Shown piece after piece: positions 59,921-64,000 of a stretch of DNA of 64,000 nt. Below the pieces are notes generated by a model. It worked only from the letters and a program-made list of their open reading frames with translations. It did no database searches and was not told the DNA's origin. Source of the DNA: Epithemia pelagica (Eukaryota > Bacillariophyta > Bacillariophyceae > Surirellales > Surirellaceae). Numbering within the stretch: position 1 is the stretch's first letter; every line of letters starts with the position of its first letter. A program made the translations under genes and the position numbers. The stretch spans positions 3,667,928 to 3,731,927 of the forward strand of contig OX337235.1 in the NCBI GenBank assembly GCA_946965045.2. The letters are read 5' to 3'.

Positions 59921-61168
59921 ATGGTCACGACACTGAAAGAACGAGCATGGCAGTCGGGCCTTGTACTTTTGGACGAGAGAGCAGAATGGGATGAAAACGA
60001 TTGGCCTCCTCTCAAGGGTGGATGGCGTTACGATCATGCGTCAGTCGTACTGGATCATAAGAACGACCATCACAAGCACAACGGAGAAACTGTCGTCGTG
60101 ATGGGAGGAAAAGACGAAGGTTGGCATATCACCAATTCCGTTGTTGTACTGAATTTAGCAAAACCGGACAAGGAGTGGCAAGAAGGACCATCCATGAACA
60201 CGAGTCGTCGTCAACATGCTGCAGTTGTGTGCAATGGATACGTTTACGTGATTGGAGGAGGAAACGATGAAGTTTTTTCACATTTGGATTCTATCGAACG
60301 GATTGATGCCAACAACTTGCTACCACGATTTTCTACATCAGGCAACACACATGAGAGCCGTTGGACCACATTGAATTGTCGGTTATCAACGGGACGAGGT
60401 TTATGTTGTGCTGTTGTGGTGCACAATCGTTACATTGTGGTAATGGGAGGATACGACTGGGAGCAGGAGTCCTATTTGTCGTCGGTCGATATTGTTGATA
60501 CCAGAAATCGTACTGTCATTGCTGGACCATCCATGAACGTACCTCGCGACTTTTGTTCTAGTGCGGTTGTTGGCCACCGCATCTTTGTCGTTGGCGGCTG
60601 CACAGAACGAATACACTCGGTGGAATACTGGGACTTTCCAAGGCCTTGTTACAATGATGAGATAAAGGAAGACACGGCTGCTACAGTCACTTCATTCTCG
60701 TCGGCTTGGACCACTCATTCTGATTTGGCGCTTTCCGACCCACATAATAGTTCTGCAGTGGTTGTTGTGGGATCTTGTCTTGTTGTCACGGGAGGATGGA
60801 CTAAAGCCGTGGAAGTCTTGGATACCCACCGCAATCGCATGTGGAATCTCCCACAATTCGAAAATCATCGTGAAGACTGCAGTATGGTGACTGTTGGCAA
60901 TCAAATTGCCGTGATTAGTGGAATGGACAGTCCTACCTGTGCGACATTACCACTAATGGACAAGAATACATGGTGTTTTCGTCAACTCTTTGAGCAGCTT
61001 CGGATTGAATGGTATCATTGTGATGAAAGATCGGGCAACGGAGATGTCAATGTAACATCCTGGACCATCTCGTCGTCGACTCTTAAACGATTGAGGACCC
61101 TAGATTATCCTGATTGTGACCAAGGGGAGGATGACACTGGAAATGTGCAACAGGTTGCACGACCATGA
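59921..61168 (+). CDS. Kelch-repeat protein 9
   Basis: 415 residues from the ATG at 59921 (MVTTLKERAWQSGLVLLDER). The open frame extends back to 59534 but that part is transposon end and leader. Blade signatures are TVVVMGGKDEG, AVVCNGYVYVIGGGND, RYIVVMGGYDWEQ, HRIFVVGGCTE, SCLVVTGGWT and NQIAVISGMDSPTCATLP. The last ~150 residues differ from Kelch 8 in only about two positions (EQL for EQP, CDE for CHE). Confidence 0.92.
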   Translation: MVTTLKERAWQSGLVLLDERAEWDENDWPPLKGGWRYDHASVVLDHKNDHHKHNGETVVVMGGKDEGWHITNSVVVLNLAKPDKEWQEGPSMNTSRRQHAAVVCNGYVYVIGGGNDEVFSHLDSIERIDANNLLPRFSTSGNTHESRWTTLNCRLSTGRGLCCAVVVHNRYIVVMGGYDWEQESYLSSVDIVDTRNRTVIAGPSMNVPRDFCSSAVVGHRIFVVGGCTERIHSVEYWDFPRPCYNDEIKEDTAATVTSFSSAWTTHSDLALSDPHNSSAVVVVGSCLVVTGGWTKAVEVLDTHRNRMWNLPQFENHREDCSMVTVGNQIAVISGMDSPTCATLPLMDKNTWCFRQLFEQLRIEWYHCDERSGNGDVNVTSWTISSSTLKRLRTLDYPDCDQGEDDTGNVQQVARP

Positions 61169-61299
61169 GCCCGGCATCTATATCAGGTGGCCATTATACG
61201 CTCGTGCAAAAGAGGGGATCGTGTTTATCCTTAGCTCCGTTGTGAATTATATAAGTTAATGAAATGCTTTTCAAACACTATACCTAAACTGGAGTGGCT

Positions 61300-62970
61300 G
61301 GCTCTGCCGGAAAAGACATTACAATAGACGGAGATCAAAGAGCAACTCCCAGCATGTTACATAGCATATGACCTCACACGAATTTCCTTCTGAAGCCATG
61401 ACGTTTGTGACAGTCGGACCAATTCGCCATGGCCAGCTATCCTTGTTGTTTCGTCCAGAGCCACAGCGACAATGAATGTGGCTTATTCTTGGCAGATCCG
61501 GTCTTTTGTGTACACTTGAGAGTTTGATCAAGTCATGCGACAGACAACGGAGAGTACGACGAGCACGAAAACGAGGACGACTCCGAGCCATACGAAGGAC
61601 GATACTATATTAGGGCAGGTTCCACACGTCCAGGTCGACAAGTCCCCAATGACGGAGTCTGTATTGGAACTATCTTGTGTTGGTTGGTTGAGACGAACGA
61701 GTCATGTTGCCCTCGTGATTGAGGACATTGCTTGTTCGTGGCTGGAAACACACAGTCAGTTACCAACAAGAGGTTGGGGCCATGTTGCAAGGCGGAAGGT
61801 GAACATGTATGTGGTCCAACTGATTCCCACGTGGGATACGCGTATGTCAGTTGAGCTGTACTCTTCGTACCGAGCTATCCTTGGCCATTGTTCCGTATAT
61901 CCAACGTATGTCAAACGTCATTTGTCTCCATGGTTTCTGTAATCTCTTTCATATCTTTGTGAGTCATGATTGAATATCCAAGATTCATTTTCCGCCATTG
62001 GGAATTTAGCTGCAATTCCGTAGACAATGAAATCACCCCATCATCCCCCATACTGCAACTAGCCACTCGAAAGTGTCGCCATAATACCGTTAACGCTTCG
62101 TTCGCCAAAGCAAGAGACATGGCGTTGAGACCAATTTCGGACATGCTTGCGAGCCGGAGATCAACCGTGGCCGATTGCCAAAGCCAAGCTCTGTACTCCT
62201 TCATCGGAAATCATAGGCACGGGGAGCCGGAAAAAAGATGAGCATGAAATGCATGTGCTCCCAGTCAACCAATTTGGATATGAGACAGATTCATGCAACG
62301 TCAATCGCAATTGCTCTTCATCCCATTGACCACAGCTAATGTACACCACAGTATCATCAAGATCCGAATCGGCCTGGTCCACGATATGCCAGTTCGTGTT
62401 CTTTTGCAACATGCCTGTAATGAACGTGTGATTCCGTGATTGCCCATACGATTCAGGTCACTAAGCAACAAGCGGACCTTGAGCTTAGCAGCGGCAGCAG
62501 CCACGACCCTCTAGAAAGCACAAGCGACTTCCGCCAGCAATGCAACCGATCCTGTCATGACTGTCTCCCAATGGAGCTTCTGTTCTTTTTCCTTTTGGTG
62601 TTGCTGCCTTGCCGTTGTCCGTCCGTTTTCACAGGAACATCATGGATGGATGGAACACTGTCGTTGGACTTTTCATGCGGTCTTTTGTGTGTTGGTGATT
62701 GTCGGTCAAGTTGATTCGCGTCGTCTTGGTTTTTCGTTTGTTCTTGTCACGCAGAAACGAAGGAGTATAGTCAAGACTAATTGCTGGAAGACAAACAAGA
62801 GGAAGGTGGAGAATCTCGTGGTTCCTAAGCTTTGGGTGCGTCGTTGCAATTCATCGTTCTCGTTTCGTTGCTGGTTGATGTTGTAGAGCGCCTCCATCCA
62901 AGGAAAACGTCCCGAATAGTATTAGTCATTTGTAGCAACAACCAACAGCGTGTTGGATTGTGCATCTGTC
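61300..62970 (-). pseudogene. LRR-like remnant 4
   Basis: Near-identical to remnant 3, with the same broken frames (ISCGQWDEEQLRLTLHESVS, VDLRLASMSEIGLNAMSLAL). The shared lesions show that decay came before the tandem duplication. Confidence 0.45.
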
Positions 62971-63132
62971 TGTGTAGATACTTCGCTTTTGAGATGAAAG
63001 CAAAAACAGAGAGCATCGACACAATGCTCCAAACTGTCACGGGTTTTGTTGTTTGTGTCATGAAGTCTATGTGCGAGCCGTACGCACTACAGACACCCTT
63101 TCCGACATATCTCCACACACCACGACGTCACC

Positions 63133-63260
63133 ATGACACTGCAAGAACAAAAGTGTGCCTTTTGTCCTTTTCGAAGAATGGAATCAAGATGAGGGAGGAA
63201 GGAGTTCGTCTCGTACATCGGTCGTACTGAATCATCCCGATATGGTTTACGACAATGACT
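63133..63260 (+). pseudogene. Broken Kelch gene C
   Basis: Copy of 58379-58500 with the same deletions. Confidence 0.7.
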
Positions 63261-63313
63261 GTCTGTGTCTGTGTGTTCGTCCATATCAGTCAAGTTCCAT
63301 CAATTTCCAACCA

Positions 63314-63870
63314 TCACATGCACTTCGAGAGTAAAAGACACCTAGAACCAGATGTTGCGAATGGTCCAGCACAGTTTTTGTTCACGACATGGCATGCTGG
63401 GGTTCTGGGAGACACCACGATGCACAGTACTATACTCGGAAGACTCATGATGAAAATTGCAGGATGACGAGGAATCGGAGGAAATGAACGAGAAAAATGA
63501 CCGGACCAGTAGTACAACGACAATGACAGACAGCAACAGTCATCCGGACTGCTGAGGCATTGCACCGAGGACCAGCAGTACTAGTAGCAGGATGGAACAA
63601 CAACAGGTCGAATCGAATCACAATCCATCCACGGCCTCTGCAGTGTTGTTGCTTATTCGTTGCGAACCAACAACCAGACAGACAGTGGAGCCTTTGCATT
63701 GCTGCAGTACTCTACCGCCCATGGCAAGTGGCATCCGCAACAACCACAAACTGACGGAAACGAATCGCACCAATTCTGACATTTTTGTTCTGCAAGTCTT
63801 GTCTGAGGATACCCCAGGGGTTGTCAGTCTCGCCGTGAGGTGTATTTCGGTATCCAAAAACTTCCACGGT
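63314..63870 (+). pseudogene. DCG-motif fragment, copy 5
   Basis: Copy of 58500-59110 with a few substitutions. From 63870 to 64000 the sequence resembles the leader region upstream of Kelch 6/7 (TTTTGCGGCCCATGTGTCTC, AAGTCAGTCGTGCTTCCAGT), so another Kelch gene probably starts just beyond the window. Confidence 0.35.
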
Positions 63871-64000
63871 ATTTCGGATGAATTTGAGGCGTGGTCTTCT
63901 TCATTTTGTGGGACTTTTGCGGCCCATGTGTCTCGCGACGAAGCTACTCATCGCTTGTGTTTCTTTCCATCGATTTCGAGAAGTCAGTCGTGCTTCCAGT

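Larger units (their letters stand above)
60709..63862 (+). repeat. Near-identical tandem block, copy 2
   Basis: Partner of 55955-59108. Similarity ends near 63862, where the sequence changes to ACTTCCACGGTATTTCGGAT and runs to the window end with a DCG-fragment-type upstream region of another presumed Kelch gene. Confidence 0.85.

Noticed and set aside
1-64000. CRISPR array, integron, phage or bacterial operon
   Set aside because: No regularly spaced repeats, no bacterial gene organisation, and clear spliceosomal introns.
1-64000. tRNA or rRNA genes
   Set aside because: No sequence with conserved A-box and B-box spacing or rRNA cores was recognised. The tRNA-like AGCGCAGAGGAAGCG at 28389 is a primer site, not a gene.

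Overview
The window looks like nuclear DNA of a diatom, most likely a pennate species with a repeat-rich genome. The support is a Ty1/copia element of the diatom type (protease motif GIDNRCS), a gene with the DUF6824-like domain common in diatoms, short GT-AG introns, and secreted and low-complexity proteins. No operon structure, bacterial ribosome sites, rRNA or tRNA genes were recognised. Species assignment is inference. The left third (1-20945) is a mirror-image cluster. Two Kelch-repeat genes on + (992-2194, 4325-5554) are mirrored by two Kelch genes on - (19418-20635, 15969-17195): the inner pair match each other and so do the outer pair. The centre is a divergent pair of very large low-complexity proteins with a C-terminal membrane segment (6250-10467 on -, 11259-15495 on +). 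They share a promoter region full of small palindromes. A deletion-riddled inverted copy of the right-hand giant gene lies at the left edge (1-613). The middle (20757-36368) is a tandem array of about 2.3 units. Each unit holds a RING-finger gene and the 5' part of an ABC-transporter gene that lacks its nucleotide-binding domain. A short G-rich repeat ('E element') sits at every seam and also upstream of Kelch genes 1-4. A 6.3 kb copia element with identical LTRs is inserted in the RING gene of the first unit. The array ends exactly at a perfect 36-bp-arm hairpin (36369-36448). Two ordinary single genes follow: a DUF6824-like protein and a secreted protein with an internal duplication. The right part (39845-64000) is a second mirror-image Kelch cluster. 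Its modules are Kelch gene, LRR-like remnant in opposite orientation, broken Kelch gene, and a fragment with a Cys-peptidase-like DCG motif. Left arm and right arm surround a three-exon membrane-anchored Fe(II)/2-oxoglutarate dioxygenase-like gene with a C-terminal Tudor-like region (46252-49695). The right arm then continues as a tandem array with a period of about 4.75 kb (Kelch 8 and Kelch 9). A 568-bp inverted-repeat transposon with perfect 53-bp ends is inserted upstream of Kelch 9. Overall, nine Kelch genes appear intact and at least four are broken. The cluster grows by inverted duplication, tandem duplication and gene conversion. The biological role of these Kelch proteins is not deducible from the sequence.
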